A stretch of 64,000 nucleotides of DNA from Oxalobacteraceae bacterium OTU3CAMAD1 (GTDB lineage Bacteria; Pseudomonadota; Gammaproteobacteria; Burkholderiales; Burkholderiaceae_D): positions 7,006,001-7,070,000 of the forward strand of contig CP099650.1 in NCBI GenBank assembly GCA_024123915.1, in the 5' to 3' direction. Both the position numbers and the translations under genes were made by a program. Numbering within the stretch: position 1 is the first letter of the stretch; each line of letters opens with the position of its first letter. The notes under the pieces are model-generated. The model did not search any database. It saw only the letters and a program-made list of their open reading frames with translations, and had not been told where the DNA came from. Below, piece by piece: positions 1 through 8,190 of the stretch.

Positions 1-382
1 GGCATAGCCGCCCCGGTCCGGCGCACAGCAGGCGTTCGTCGTCCATGCCGCGCCGCTCGCGCATCACATCCAGCCCTGCCACCGGCTCGAGCGCGCGGAT
101 CAGCACCCCGGCGCCATGGCCCTCTTCGCGGCAAACGAAATTGAGGCACCAGTGCAGTCCGTGCGAGCGGTACACATAGCTGCGCCCGGGCGGGCCGAAC
201 ATCGAGAAATTGCGCGGCGTCTCGCCGATGTAGCAGTGCGAGGCCGGCTCCTCGCGGTCATAGGCCTCGGTCTCGACGATGCGTCCGCCGACGCCATCCA
301 CCAGCACCGTCACACCGATCAGGCGGCGCGCCACCTCGTGCGACGGCGCGGCGAAATTGATTCCTGCGATAACATTGGTCAT
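1..382 (-). CDS. mpg: DNA-3-methyladenine glycosylase (AAG/Mpg family), partial
   Basis: Base-excision repair enzyme that removes alkylated purines such as 3-methyladenine and hypoxanthine. Only the first 127 codons are in the window; the gene runs off the left edge with no stop. The start is the ATG at 380-382. Family hallmarks read directly: [16 protein letters not shown] (residues 34-49, containing the catalytic Glu of the AAG fold), TPRN, and the [18 protein letters not shown] stretch that lines the base-binding pocket. It is divergent from the HDOD gene, with 262 bases between. Identification is firm; full length cannot be judged. Confidence 0.88.
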   Translation of the reverse strand, partial: MTNVIAGINFAAPSHEVARRLIGVTVLVDGVGGRIVETEAYDREEPASHCYIGETPRNFSMFGPPGRSYVYRSHGLHWCLNFVCREEGHGAGVLIRALEPVAGLDVMRERRGMDDERLLCAGPGRLC

Positions 383-644
383 GGGCGATATTGTAAATGC
401 CAATCTGGGCCGCGCGACCACGGACGGGCTATTGAATCGTTATCGAAGCGACATTAATTTTGTATCGCGGGCGAAAATTAACGACAAAATGTAGCTGTGC
501 AGCAATAATATTGGGAGAAATTCGCGCAAACGGCGCGCGCTTGCGGCGATAATGTCGCGTACGCATGCTCATTTGCACGCCTAACATTTGCCGCGCCGGC
601 CGTCCTTCCCCGGCCCTGCGCAGCCTTTACCCCTGAAGAACAAC

Positions 645-1511
645 ATGACGACAGTTGCAGCCCAAGCCATGCCAGTAGAAAACGCGGTGGAAGAAGCGCT
701 GATGCGCTCCATCCGTATTCCTCCACGGCCAAGTCTGCTTGTCGACCTGCAGCGCGAGCTGGCCCAGTCCGACCCGTCGCCGCGCCGCATCGCCCGCATC
801 ATCGGCAACGACGTCGGCATGTCCGGCGCGCTGCTCAAGCTGGCCAACTCGCCGTTCTTCGGCGCCGCCCGCAAGGCCAAGTCGGTCGAACAGGGCATCA
901 ACTTCCTCGGCGTCGACCAGTGCGCCGCATTGCTGACCGGGCTGCTGGCGCGCCAGGCCATCGAAGGCAAGGAATCGGACCTGAACGCGTTCTGGGAAGT
1001 GTCGGCGCGGCGCGCCCAGGCGCTGGTGTTCACCTCGCGCAAGCTGCGCATCGCCCCGCCGGACATCGCCCACACCTTCGGCCTGTTCTGCGACATCGGC
1101 GTGCCGCTGTTGATGAACCGCTTCACCGACTACGCCGACACCTACGCCGACGCCTGCCACGAGGCCGAGCTGCCGTTCACCGCCGTCGAGGACCAGCGCT
1201 ACAGCACCAACCACGCCGCCATCGGCTGCCTGCTGGCGCGCAACTGGGGGCTGTCGCCGGACGTCTCCTGGGCGATTTTGCTGCACCACGACTACCGCGT
1301 GCTCGACGACCCGGCCACCGACGACGCCGTGCGCTCGCTGGTGGCGCTGTCGCTGCTGGCCGAAAAGGGCATCGAACGCTTGCACGGCCGCCCCATGTCG
1401 TATGAATGGGAAAAAGGCGGCGCGCTGGCCTGCCAGCACCTCGGCCTGACCGAGGACGAAACCGCCGACCTGCTCGACGAACTGCACGAAGCCTTCCACC
1501 ACGAACGATAA
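645..1511 (+). CDS. HDOD domain protein
   Basis: Protein of 288 residues made almost wholly of an HDOD domain, a HD-superfamily-related regulatory fold usually lacking catalytic metal ligands and found in bacterial signalling proteins. The segment IPPRPSLLVDLQREL followed by NDVGMSGALLKLANSPFFG is the typical HDOD core. The ATG at 645 is preferred; an in-frame TTG at 588 would add 19 residues without hydrophobic or domain character. The next gene starts 15 bases after the stop, so the two are probably co-transcribed. The exact signal it relays cannot be told from sequence. Confidence 0.85.
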   Translation: MTTVAAQAMPVENAVEEALMRSIRIPPRPSLLVDLQRELAQSDPSPRRIARIIGNDVGMSGALLKLANSPFFGAARKAKSVEQGINFLGVDQCAALLTGLLARQAIEGKESDLNAFWEVSARRAQALVFTSRKLRIAPPDIAHTFGLFCDIGVPLLMNRFTDYADTYADACHEAELPFTAVEDQRYSTNHAAIGCLLARNWGLSPDVSWAILLHHDYRVLDDPATDDAVRSLVALSLLAEKGIERLHGRPMSYEWEKGGALACQHLGLTEDETADLLDELHEAFHHER

Positions 1512-1526
1512 GACGACCACACCTAC

Positions 1527-2759
1527 ATGCCTAAGAACAAGCGCCCCGTACCGCGCAAATCCGCCAACTCCCCGGAACTCAAGGACGAGCAGCAAACCAC
1601 CGAACTGTGCGCGCTGGCGCTGGACCTGTCGGACGGTGAATTCAACAACGATATCGTGGCCGAAAGCACCCGCGCCGAACTGGCGCAAAAGGCGCTCGAC
1701 TTCCAGCGCCTGCTGCGCAAGCTGCTCAACCAGGGCAAGGACGAGGTGCTGTACGGCGCCATCGAGCTGGCGCGCGACGAATCGATCAACGGCGCGGTCG
1801 ACGGCTACCGCTACCTGCGCAACGCCGTCGAGGAAGGCGCCGCCACCCTGCTGCTGCGGCGCGAGGGCGCGCCCGAGATGGAGATCGACGCCTTCGCCAT
1901 TCCGGTGTTCGTGCACAGCCAGGGCGGGCTCGACCCGGCCGCCGACTTCCAGGACGGCGACGCCTACGACGCGCTGCTCGCCAGCTTCAACGACGCCGGG
2001 CTGGAAAGCCCGACGGCCAAGGTGGTGCTGGTCAGCCACGCCTATGATTTGACCGAGTTCGAGCGTGTCAGCTACGGCCAGTTGCACAGCATGGTGCGCG
2101 AGGCGGCGCAGTCGCTGACGGAGAAAAAAATCACCGCCGCGCCGGCGCTCGAGCGCAGCATGGCGGACGGCTGGACAGCCGTCGGCTTCGGCCCGGACGA
2201 CAGCGCCGTCGAGTTGCGCTTCCTGCTCGGCTTCTCGCTCAAACGCGCCGACGACGCCTTCTACAAGGTGCCGGCCGGCGAGAAGGCGGCCGACGCCCAC
2301 TTCGCCAAGCGCGCCGAGCGCTACCAGAAATGGACGGAGCAATACGGCGCGCTGGTGGCGCGCTGCCTGGGACGCGGCCGTGGCGCCGATCCGGCCCTGA
2401 CGCTTAATTTCCTGTACCAGGACTTGTTCTTCGGCGCCCGCGCGCAGGGGCAGTCGGAGTACGACATGCTGGGCATCCTGTCCGAGCTCAACCAGGCATT
2501 GGGCGCGCACGCGCCGGACCAGGTCAGCGCCATCATCGCGCCGACCGATGTCGACGATGAAATGCTGCTGCGGGTGCAACTGTCGGCTGGTACGGAGGTG
2601 CTCGCCACGTGCGATAAGCCGCTCGACATCACCGCCGATCTCGAGGTGGAGGTCGACGACCTGCGCGATGCGCTGGCCAGCATCGGCATCGAAGCGGTAT
2701 CGGTCGCGCTGCGTTTCGACGGCCAGGGGCAGCCCGTCGATGTGCGACCTCTCGCGTAG
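1527..2759 (+). CDS. DUF2863-like protein of unknown function
   Basis: A 410-residue soluble acidic protein with no signal peptide or membrane segment. It looks like the DUF2863 family, which I associate with Burkholderiales, but this is recalled by overall appearance rather than by a catalytic motif. The N-terminus is basic (MPKNKRPVPRK), followed by a helical region and mixed alpha/beta segments. It starts 15 bases after the HDOD stop, suggesting one operon. No function is proposed. Confidence 0.7.
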   Translation: MPKNKRPVPRKSANSPELKDEQQTTELCALALDLSDGEFNNDIVAESTRAELAQKALDFQRLLRKLLNQGKDEVLYGAIELARDESINGAVDGYRYLRNAVEEGAATLLLRREGAPEMEIDAFAIPVFVHSQGGLDPAADFQDGDAYDALLASFNDAGLESPTAKVVLVSHAYDLTEFERVSYGQLHSMVREAAQSLTEKKITAAPALERSMADGWTAVGFGPDDSAVELRFLLGFSLKRADDAFYKVPAGEKAADAHFAKRAERYQKWTEQYGALVARCLGRGRGADPALTLNFLYQDLFFGARAQGQSEYDMLGILSELNQALGAHAPDQVSAIIAPTDVDDEMLLRVQLSAGTEVLATCDKPLDITADLEVEVDDLRDALASIGIEAVSVALRFDGQGQPVDVRPLA

Positions 2760-3097
2760 CACTCATGCGCCGCTGGCGGCTCGTGGCCGATTACGGCGTG
2801 CCGCCTAATCCGCCCTACGTGTCTCCACGGATCGCATGATCCGCCGGCCGTTGCCACGTGCCGCGACGGATCGCATGGTTCGCGGGTCGTTGCGCGGGGC
2901 CGCTATCTGATGCGTTACAGCGGAGACACGTAGGGCGGATTAGCGCAGCGTAATCTCCCACCGCGCCGCCCGCGACGCAACATGGATACTCGTTGACAGC
3001 ACCGGATTAGCGGCAGATACTTTCCCCAAGGCGGAACACAGAGTCCGCTGCCTGGTGCGGCGCCGGCCTTGTGCTCCGCAGCAAAGGGAGACAAGTC
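2760..3097. other. Intergenic region carrying a REP-like element
   Basis: A 338-base gap with no credible gene. It holds the inverted repeat at 2789-2955 described separately, with a degenerate direct repeat inside it. The last 40 bases before 3098 carry the ribosome binding site AAGGGAG (3084-3090) of the downstream lipoprotein. No clear sigma-70 promoter was recognised. Confidence 0.7.
2789..2955. repeat. REP/BIME-like inverted repeat
   Basis: Two perfect 21-base arms, TAATCCGCCCTACGTGTCTCC at 2806-2826 with its reverse complement at 2922-2942, lie in opposite orientation 95 bases apart. Imperfect homology extends outward to a GATTAC at 2789-2794 matched by GTAATC at 2950-2955. Between the arms a 28-base unit is directly repeated at 2827-2854 and 2866-2893 with 4 mismatches. 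The right arm with its GTAGGGCGGATTAGCGCAGCG core has the look of the mobile REP palindromes of proteobacteria, normally spread by RAYT transposases acting in trans; none is encoded here. Confidence 0.75.
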
Positions 3098-4276
3098 ATG
3101 AAGCCATGGGCCATGCTCTGGTGCGCCGTCGCGTTCTGCGTCAGCGGCTGCGCCAGCCAATCACCGGCGCAGCGCGCCCCGGTATCCGAACTATTCCACG
3201 ACCAGCTATTCAAGGCGCCCGCCGCGCCGATCGACACCAACGCCATCTTCGCCCTGAGCGACCGCATGCGCGACTACCTCAAGCACAACCTCGTGCATCG
3301 CGGCGCCGGCCAGGACGCGCGCCGCGCGCTATTCGACGCCCTCTACACCCGCGACCAGCTCAAGCTCGAATACGACTCGGCCATGACGCGCAACGCCGCC
3401 GAGACCTTCGACGCGCGCGCCGGCAACTGCCTGTCGCTGGTGATCATGACGGCCGCCCTGGCGCGCGAGCTCAACTTCACCGTGCAGTTCCAGCAAATCC
3501 ACATGGACGAAAGCTGGAGCCGCTCGGGCAATCTGTACTTCGCCGCCAACCACGTCAACCTGATGCTTGGCAAGAAGCGCACCTCCTACCTCGACGGCTA
3601 CCAGGTCAACAACGCCAACGCGCTGACGGTGGACTTCATCCCCATCCCGCCCAAGGCGCGCGAAAGCGCCCGCCTGCTCGAGGAACAGACCATCGTCGCC
3701 ATGTACCTCAACAATCGCGCCGCCGAACTGCTGTCGGCCGGCAGCATCGACGACGCCTACTGGGCAGCGCGGCAAGCCGTCCAGGCGGACCCGGCTTTCA
3801 TGAACGCCTACAACACGCTTGCTGTCGTCTACCAGAACCACGGCGACCAGATGCAAGCGGAGCAGACCTTGCGCTACGCGCTGCGGCACGCGCCCAACAA
3901 CACCATCTACCTGTCGAACCTGGCGCAGACCCTGGAGTCGCTGCAGCGTCCGGCCGAGGCGGCGGCGGTGCGCGAGCGGCTGGCGCGGCTCGAGCCGTTC
4001 CCGCCGTTCCACTTCTTCCACCTGGGACTGGAAGCGGTCAATCTCGGCGACTACCAGCGCGCGCGCAGCCTGTTCGAGCGCGAGCTCGAGCGCTCACCCG
4101 ACTACCACGAGTTCCACTACTGGCTGGCGGTGAGCCAATACCAGCTGGGCAACCTGCGCGCCGCCGACAAGCACATGCGCAAGGCGCTGGAGAACAGCAC
4201 CACGCAAGGGCAGAACGCGCTGTACGCCGCCAAGCTCGACCGTATCCGCGCCTATGAAGCGAAAGTGATCAAGTAA
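3098..4276 (+). CDS. Transglutaminase-like/TPR lipoprotein
   Basis: A 392-residue predicted lipoprotein. The N-terminus (MKPWAMLWCAVAFCVSGCAS) is a signal sequence with a lipobox VSGC, so the mature protein should start at Cys20 and be membrane anchored. Residues ~95-115 read TFDARAGNCLSLVIMTAALA, which resembles the active-site Cys region of transglutaminase-like (SirB1-type) domains. The C-terminal half has several tetratricopeptide helices (for example around AYNTLAVVYQNHGDQMQAEQ). The start at 3098 is set by an AAGGGAG site 7 bases upstream; an earlier in-frame start at 3071 would spoil the signal peptide. Substrate unknown. Confidence 0.78.
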   Translation: MKPWAMLWCAVAFCVSGCASQSPAQRAPVSELFHDQLFKAPAAPIDTNAIFALSDRMRDYLKHNLVHRGAGQDARRALFDALYTRDQLKLEYDSAMTRNAAETFDARAGNCLSLVIMTAALARELNFTVQFQQIHMDESWSRSGNLYFAANHVNLMLGKKRTSYLDGYQVNNANALTVDFIPIPPKARESARLLEEQTIVAMYLNNRAAELLSAGSIDDAYWAARQAVQADPAFMNAYNTLAVVYQNHGDQMQAEQTLRYALRHAPNNTIYLSNLAQTLESLQRPAEAAAVRERLARLEPFPPFHFFHLGLEAVNLGDYQRARSLFERELERSPDYHEFHYWLAVSQYQLGNLRAADKHMRKALENSTTQGQNALYAAKLDRIRAYEAKVIK

Positions 4277-4303
4277 CGGTAATCTGGAGGCAATGCAAAA
4301 CCA

Positions 4304-4597
4304 CTACTTACGTCTCGCCCAATAGTTGGGACGACGCCGTTGATGTGCCAGCGCTAACACCCTCAGTTCATCGTGGCTTACTTGATAGATGACGCTGTAA
4401 GGAAACCTACGAAGAAAATATCGGCGCCGGTTCCCGCGAAAGATTGCTCCCAGTTGTGGTGAAGAAGCGATAAGGTTTACAACCCGCTCAAACTCATCTA
4501 CAAAGGCTCTAGCCAAACCAGTGTCCGCGTGAAGTACATAATAGTCCGCCGCAGCCTGCAACTCCGAAAGCGCCGCAGGAACGACTACCAACTTCAC
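4304..4597 (-). CDS. RelE/ParE-family toxin
   Basis: A 97-residue basic protein of the RelE/ParE fold. It reads as a typical ParE toxin: an N-terminal strand and helix with LQAAADYYV, then FVDEFERVVNLIASSPQLG, and the C-terminal RRRYFLRRFPYSVIYQV and VLALAHQRRRPNYW. ParE toxins poison DNA gyrase, RelE toxins cleave mRNA; which holds here cannot be told from sequence. Translation starts at a GTG (4595-4597) that overlaps the antitoxin stop codon (GTGA), the coupling expected of a toxin-antitoxin operon. Confidence 0.88.
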   Translation of the reverse strand: MKLVVVPAALSELQAAADYYVLHADTGLARAFVDEFERVVNLIASSPQLGAIFRGNRRRYFLRRFPYSVIYQVSHDELRVLALAHQRRRPNYWARRK

Positions 4598-4818
4598 TTC
4601 AGGCCTGCGCGTATCAAGGCCAAGGCTTCATCAATGGGTATGGCTTTGACCTTACCGCTCTCGATATCAGCGTTGCGTCGCTCGACTTCCGAAGCCAGCG
4701 CCTCGTCGATATCAGCTTCCTGCGCCAAGCTGGTCAGCAGCAATTGCACAAGGGACTCCCGCTCATCGGACGTGAGCTTCAACGCCTGCGTTGTCAGTAA
4801 CTCAAATTGCGATTGCAT
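4594..4818 (-). CDS. Addiction-module antitoxin
   Basis: A 74-residue acidic protein ending VKAIPIDEALALIRAGLK, matching the short family of putative addiction-module antitoxins encoded directly before ParE toxins. The ATG at 4816-4818 has a GAGAGG ribosome binding site six bases upstream; longer readings to 4956 lack one. The conserved middle is DIDEALASEVERRNADIESG. The stop overlaps the toxin start by four bases, so the two are one operon. Such antitoxins neutralise the toxin by direct binding and often repress their own promoter. Confidence 0.85.
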   Translation of the reverse strand: MQSQFELLTTQALKLTSDERESLVQLLLTSLAQEADIDEALASEVERRNADIESGKVKAIPIDEALALIRAGLK

Positions 4819-4985
4819 GGGGGGCCTCTCAATCAATCGGTACCCATCGTACTGCGAATGCACGGTCCTCCGCAACCGCAGGCTTGTCGAGAATGCGCCA
4901 TATAGCGCGGCCAAAAGATGTCGGACCGCAAACGTCCCGGTAAAAGCGCTTGACACCGAATTTTACCAAGCCTATATTCACCCAT

Positions 4986-5342
4986 ATGGATGAATATAAA
5001 AACACACAGCTTGACGAGCTGTTCGCGGCGGTATCCGACGGCACCCGGCGCGCGATCCTCGCGCGATTGGCGGAGTCCGATGCGCGGGTGACGGAGCTGG
5101 CGGGCGCGTTCCCGATTTCGCTCAACTCCACCTCCAAGCACATCCGCATCCTCGAGCGCGCGGGACTGGTCACGCGCACCGTGCGGGGACGCGAACACAT
5201 GCTGTCGCTCAACGCCGCGCCGATGGCCGAGGCCGTCGAATGGATGGAGTTCTACCGCCGCTTCTGGGATAACCGCCTGGCGGCGCTGGAGGACTTCGTG
5301 GTCAAGAAACGCAACACGGACAAACCCGGGAGCAAACAATGA
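4986..5342 (+). CDS. ArsR-family transcriptional regulator
   Basis: A 118-residue winged-helix regulator. The core DELFAAVSDGTRRAILARLA and SLNSTSKHIRILERAGLV is the typical ArsR/SmtB helix-turn-helix. No metal-binding Cys pair is seen, so this is probably the ligand- or redox-independent subclass often found next to SRPBCC (AHSA1) genes. The stop overlaps the next start by four bases (ATGA, 5339-5342), so it is translationally coupled to the fusion protein and probably controls it. The ATG at 4986 is chosen because homologues begin close to the first helix. Confidence 0.85.
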   Translation: MDEYKNTQLDELFAAVSDGTRRAILARLAESDARVTELAGAFPISLNSTSKHIRILERAGLVTRTVRGREHMLSLNAAPMAEAVEWMEFYRRFWDNRLAALEDFVVKKRNTDKPGSKQ

Positions 5343-6418
5343 CACCAGCAGAAAACAACGGCAGCACCGGCACTATCGTGGTCAAGCGCACCATCCCCGC
5401 CACCGTCGACGAACTATTCGACGCCTGGCTGGACCCGGAAAGCCTCGCACAGTGGATGCATCCCGGCACCACCGTGCGCAGCACGGCCAGCGTCGATGCG
5501 CGCGTGGGCGGCGCCTTCGAAGTGCTGATGCACCACCCCGGCAAGCCTTTGCGTCATCACGGCGTGTATCGCCAGATCGAACGCAACCAAAAGCTCGTGT
5601 TCACCTGGATCTCCGACGCCACGCACCACACCGAAACGCTGGTGACGGTGGAGTTCAACATCGCCAGCGCCGGCACCGAGATCGTGCTCACGCACCAGCG
5701 CATGCCCGACCGCGAGGCCGGCGACTCCCACGCGCAGGGCTGGACGGAGGCGTTCGATTTGCTGGAAGACCTGGTCACCGCCAAGCCGATCACCCTCTTC
5801 ACCTTCGATTGGGTTCCCCAAATGCCCAGGGGCTATGTGCGGGATCTGCGCGTGCGCTGGGCGCTGGAGGAAGCCGGTCTGCCCTACCGCGTCCAGGGCG
5901 TACCGTTCGGCGACCGCGATGCCGAGCATTTCGCGCACCAGCCCTTCGGCCAGGTACCGTGGCTCACCGATGGCGACCTGTCGATCTTCGAGAGCGGCGC
6001 CATCCTGCTGCATCTGGGCGAGCGCAGCGACACGCTGATGTCCGCCGATCCGCGCGGCCGCACGGAGACGCTGGAGTGGCTGTTCGCCGGCCTCAATTCG
6101 GTCGAGATGGCGAGCCTGCCCTGGAGCCTGCTCCACTTCACCGGCAACACCAGCGACACGCCGGGCTGGAAGTTTCTGGACGACTTCCTCCACCTCCGCC
6201 TCAAGCATCTGGAGACGGTGCTGGCCGGGCGCGAATGGCTTGCCGGCCCCTTCTCCATCGCCGACATCATGATGGCCGACGTGTTGCGCCTGGTGGATCG
6301 CTTCGACGGCTTGGCCGCGTATCCCGCTTGCGGCGCCTACGTCGCGCGCGCCATCGCCCGCCCACCGTTCGTGAAGGCCCATGCGGACCAGATGGCGCAT
6401 TTCGCGGCGGCGGATTAG
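5339..6418 (+). CDS. SRPBCC (AHSA1-like)-glutathione S-transferase fusion
   Basis: A 359-residue two-domain protein. Residues ~15-148 form a SRPBCC/AHSA1 domain (FDAWLDPESLAQWMHPG, later LTHQRMPDREAGDSHAQGW and FDLLEDLV). Residues ~152-355 form a glutathione S-transferase: an N-terminal thioredoxin-like part (RDLRVRWALEEAGLPYRV, VPWLTDGDLSIFESGAI) and the helical C-terminal part with the N-capping segment FSIADIMMADVLRLVDRF. The linker is very short (VTAKPITLFTFDWVP), as if a stop and start had been lost between two genes. It is co-operonic with the ArsR regulator. A detoxification role is inferred only. Confidence 0.82.
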   Translation: MTPAENNGSTGTIVVKRTIPATVDELFDAWLDPESLAQWMHPGTTVRSTASVDARVGGAFEVLMHHPGKPLRHHGVYRQIERNQKLVFTWISDATHHTETLVTVEFNIASAGTEIVLTHQRMPDREAGDSHAQGWTEAFDLLEDLVTAKPITLFTFDWVPQMPRGYVRDLRVRWALEEAGLPYRVQGVPFGDRDAEHFAHQPFGQVPWLTDGDLSIFESGAILLHLGERSDTLMSADPRGRTETLEWLFAGLNSVEMASLPWSLLHFTGNTSDTPGWKFLDDFLHLRLKHLETVLAGREWLAGPFSIADIMMADVLRLVDRFDGLAAYPACGAYVARAIARPPFVKAHADQMAHFAAAD

Positions 6419-6557
6419 GCAGAGCGGGCAGTCAGCAAATCAGTACCTTTTCCGCTCCCGCAGGAGCTGCAGGCTAGTGCCGACGTAGATGAAATCCGAT
6501 TGCGGTACCGCCCTACCAGGGCTACCATGTGTAGATCTAACTTGGGCTATGCATATC

Positions 6558-6752
6558 ATGAGAACCAATATTTTCATCGACGAGAAGCTAATGGAAGACA
6601 CCCTCCGGCTTACCGGTCTGAAAACCAAACGTGAAGCTGTTGAGCTTGGATTGCGTACATTGCTACGCCTCAAACAACAGGAAAAAATACGACAATTTCG
6701 TGGGAAGCTAATTTGGGAAGGCGACCTCGACACCATGCGAATCGACAAGTGA
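6558..6752 (+). CDS. vapB: VapB-type antitoxin
   Basis: A 64-residue antitoxin beginning MRTNIFIDEKLMEDTLRLTG, the ribbon-helix-helix start typical of the VapB family, followed by LKTKREAVELGLRTLLRL and the toxin-wrapping tail RGKLIWEGDLDTMR. The ATG at 6558 matches the usual N-terminus; an in-frame ATG at 6549 would add three residues. The stop TGA (6750-6752) overlaps the GTG start of the toxin gene. Base composition here is lower in GC than in the neighbouring core genes, in keeping with acquisition by transfer. Confidence 0.9.
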   Translation: MRTNIFIDEKLMEDTLRLTGLKTKREAVELGLRTLLRLKQQEKIRQFRGKLIWEGDLDTMRIDK

Positions 6753-7144
6753 CCTTGGTCGACTCAAGCGTGTGGATCGATTTTTTCAGGGGCACGACTA
6801 CGCCTCAAACCATGCTGCTGGATAACTTACTTGGCAGCGAACCTGTCGCAACTGGCGATCTGATTTTAACTGAGGTGTTGCAAGGATTTCGAACCGACCG
6901 AGATTTCAACAAAGCAAAGAAGCTGCTGACTTCATTGACTATAGTTGTGCTCGGCGGTGAGAGGATAGCGATTCAGGCAGCGAGAAATTACCGGGCGTTG
7001 CGATCGTTAGGCGCTACTGTGCGCAAAACCATCGACACGGTAATTGCCACTCGCTGTATTGAGGACAAATATCATCTGCTATATAGCGACAGGGATTTTG
7101 ACCCATTCGTCGCCCACCTTGGTCTTCGCTCGGCACTGCCATGA
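6749..7144 (+). CDS. vapC: VapC-type PIN-domain toxin
   Basis: A 131-residue PIN-domain ribonuclease. Acidic active-site residues are all visible: Asp in VDSSVWIDFF near the N-terminus, Glu in LTEVLQGF, Asp in KTIDTVIATRC and Asp in LLYSDRDFDPF. Translation begins at GTG 6749, overlapping the antitoxin stop (GTGA). VapC toxins cleave specific tRNAs or rRNA and are inhibited by VapB wrapping the active site. The pair looks intact. Confidence 0.9.
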   Translation: MTLVDSSVWIDFFRGTTTPQTMLLDNLLGSEPVATGDLILTEVLQGFRTDRDFNKAKKLLTSLTIVVLGGERIAIQAARNYRALRSLGATVRKTIDTVIATRCIEDKYHLLYSDRDFDPFVAHLGLRSALP

Positions 7145-7198
7145 GTTCTCTTTCCAATTCTCTGCGGATGCTGACCGTGTGCAGGAGATAAAAACTCG

Positions 7199-7547
7199 AT
7201 GAAACCGATAGTGATTGGCATCATGCCGCAAGAGCGTATACGCGAGCGTGTTCTTGCGATCGCTCGTGGCAGCTATAAACCAAAACCGAATGAACCCAAG
7301 GTCTGGTTCACATCCATGAAATCATTGGCAGAGGTCCTCAGTGACGAGAACCGCGCGCTGTTGCATATCATCTTGAAAACGAAACCGGAATCCATATCAG
7401 CTTTAGCCGAGCACGGGGCGCAAATCCAGCAACCTGTCGCGCACGCTCAAGACCATGTCCAACTATGGCATCGTGGAGCTAAGGCGAGAACGGAATCTAG
7501 TACGGCCGGTGGCAAAGGCGACCGTGTTCCGCATCGTCGCTCAGTGA
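7199..7547 (+). pseudogene. HVO_A0114-like DNA-binding regulator, frameshifted
   Basis: The first 72 codons (IARGSYKPKPNEPKVWF, SMKSLAEVLSDENRALLHII) match the winged-helix family called HVO_A0114-like, often antitoxins of small toxin pairs. At the G run 7415-7418 the reading frame breaks: with one G fewer, translation continues as HGRKSSNLSRTLKTMSNYGI and then VELRRERNLVRPVAKATVFR to a stop at 7545-7547, exactly the expected recognition helix and wing. As it stands the product would be 121 residues with a garbled tail ending at 7564. Either a genuine decayed gene or an error in a homopolymer. No toxin partner is next to it; the gene sits 54 bases after vapC. Confidence 0.8.
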
Positions 7548-7560
7548 GCATTGAAATGGA

Positions 7561-8061
7561 CTAAAGCAAATCTTTCCAGCGCTCTAGTTTTTCCGCCAAC
7601 GTCAGCGAGGCATGGGCCGGCGAGGTCGACGGCAACACCACAGTACGATATCCCTCGGCCGCGAACTGCGGCGCAAATTTTCCCGACGTCTGGCCGTTAA
7701 AGCCGACCGTCTCCAACAACGGACACAGCTCGCGCAGCCGCGCGAAGTCGTTCGCCGCCGGCTTGCGGATCGCCGAGTCAAGACTACCTTCGCGCTCGCA
7801 CGCGCCCAGCACATCCCACAGCCCGAAGCCATGCGCCAGCAGGCGCGGCAACCGCTCGGCATACGGCAACTGCGCCAGCGGCTCCCCCGTCAGCGCCGAC
7901 AGGATGGGCCACAGCAAATTGCGCGGATGCGCGTAGTACTGCTGCGCGGCAAGCGAGGCCGCGCCGGGAAAGCTGCCCAGCACCAGGATGCGCGTGCGCG
8001 CGTCGATCACGGGCGCGAGGCCGGTCAGCGCTGGGGAGATCAAATCGGTGTCATCGGGCAT
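7561..8061 (-). CDS. DNA-deoxyinosine glycosylase
   Basis: A 166-residue uracil-DNA-glycosylase superfamily protein of the hypoxanthine/deoxyinosine glycosylase group. The motif RILVLGSFPGAASLAAQQYYAHPRN near residues 24-48 is the family's first active-site motif, and LPSTSPAHASLTLAEKLERW near the C-terminus is the second. It excises deaminated adenine from DNA. It converges on the frameshifted regulator, with the stops a few bases apart. Together with the Mpg-like gene at the left edge and ada, the window is rich in repair of base damage. Confidence 0.85.
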   Translation of the reverse strand: MPDDTDLISPALTGLAPVIDARTRILVLGSFPGAASLAAQQYYAHPRNLLWPILSALTGEPLAQLPYAERLPRLLAHGFGLWDVLGACEREGSLDSAIRKPAANDFARLRELCPLLETVGFNGQTSGKFAPQFAAEGYRTVVLPSTSPAHASLTLAEKLERWKDLL

Positions 8062-8190
8062 GCCGGCATTTTACCGGAGCCCGCCACGGCGCGGCGCCCG
8101 CGGAAGCGGCCTCTGCCTCACCGGCGAAAAACGGGTGTAGAATTTACCGGCGGCCAGACCGCGCCATAAAAACAATTGCAGGAGACAACC

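Noticed and set aside
627..2762. A 711-codon reading frame on the minus strand opposite the HDOD and DUF2863-like genes
   Set aside because: Low-complexity Arg/Val/Gly-rich product, no domain, spans two genes with clear codon bias on the other strand; typical antisense shadow of high-GC DNA.
7141..7191. A 16-codon frame overlapping the vapC stop (ATGA)
   Set aside because: Too short, no ribosome binding site, no similarity to a toxin; not enough to call a gene.
7415..7547. Programmed ribosomal frameshift in the HVO_A0114-like gene
   Set aside because: Only a GGGG run with no slippery heptamer, no stimulatory structure seen; simple mutation or read error is more likely.
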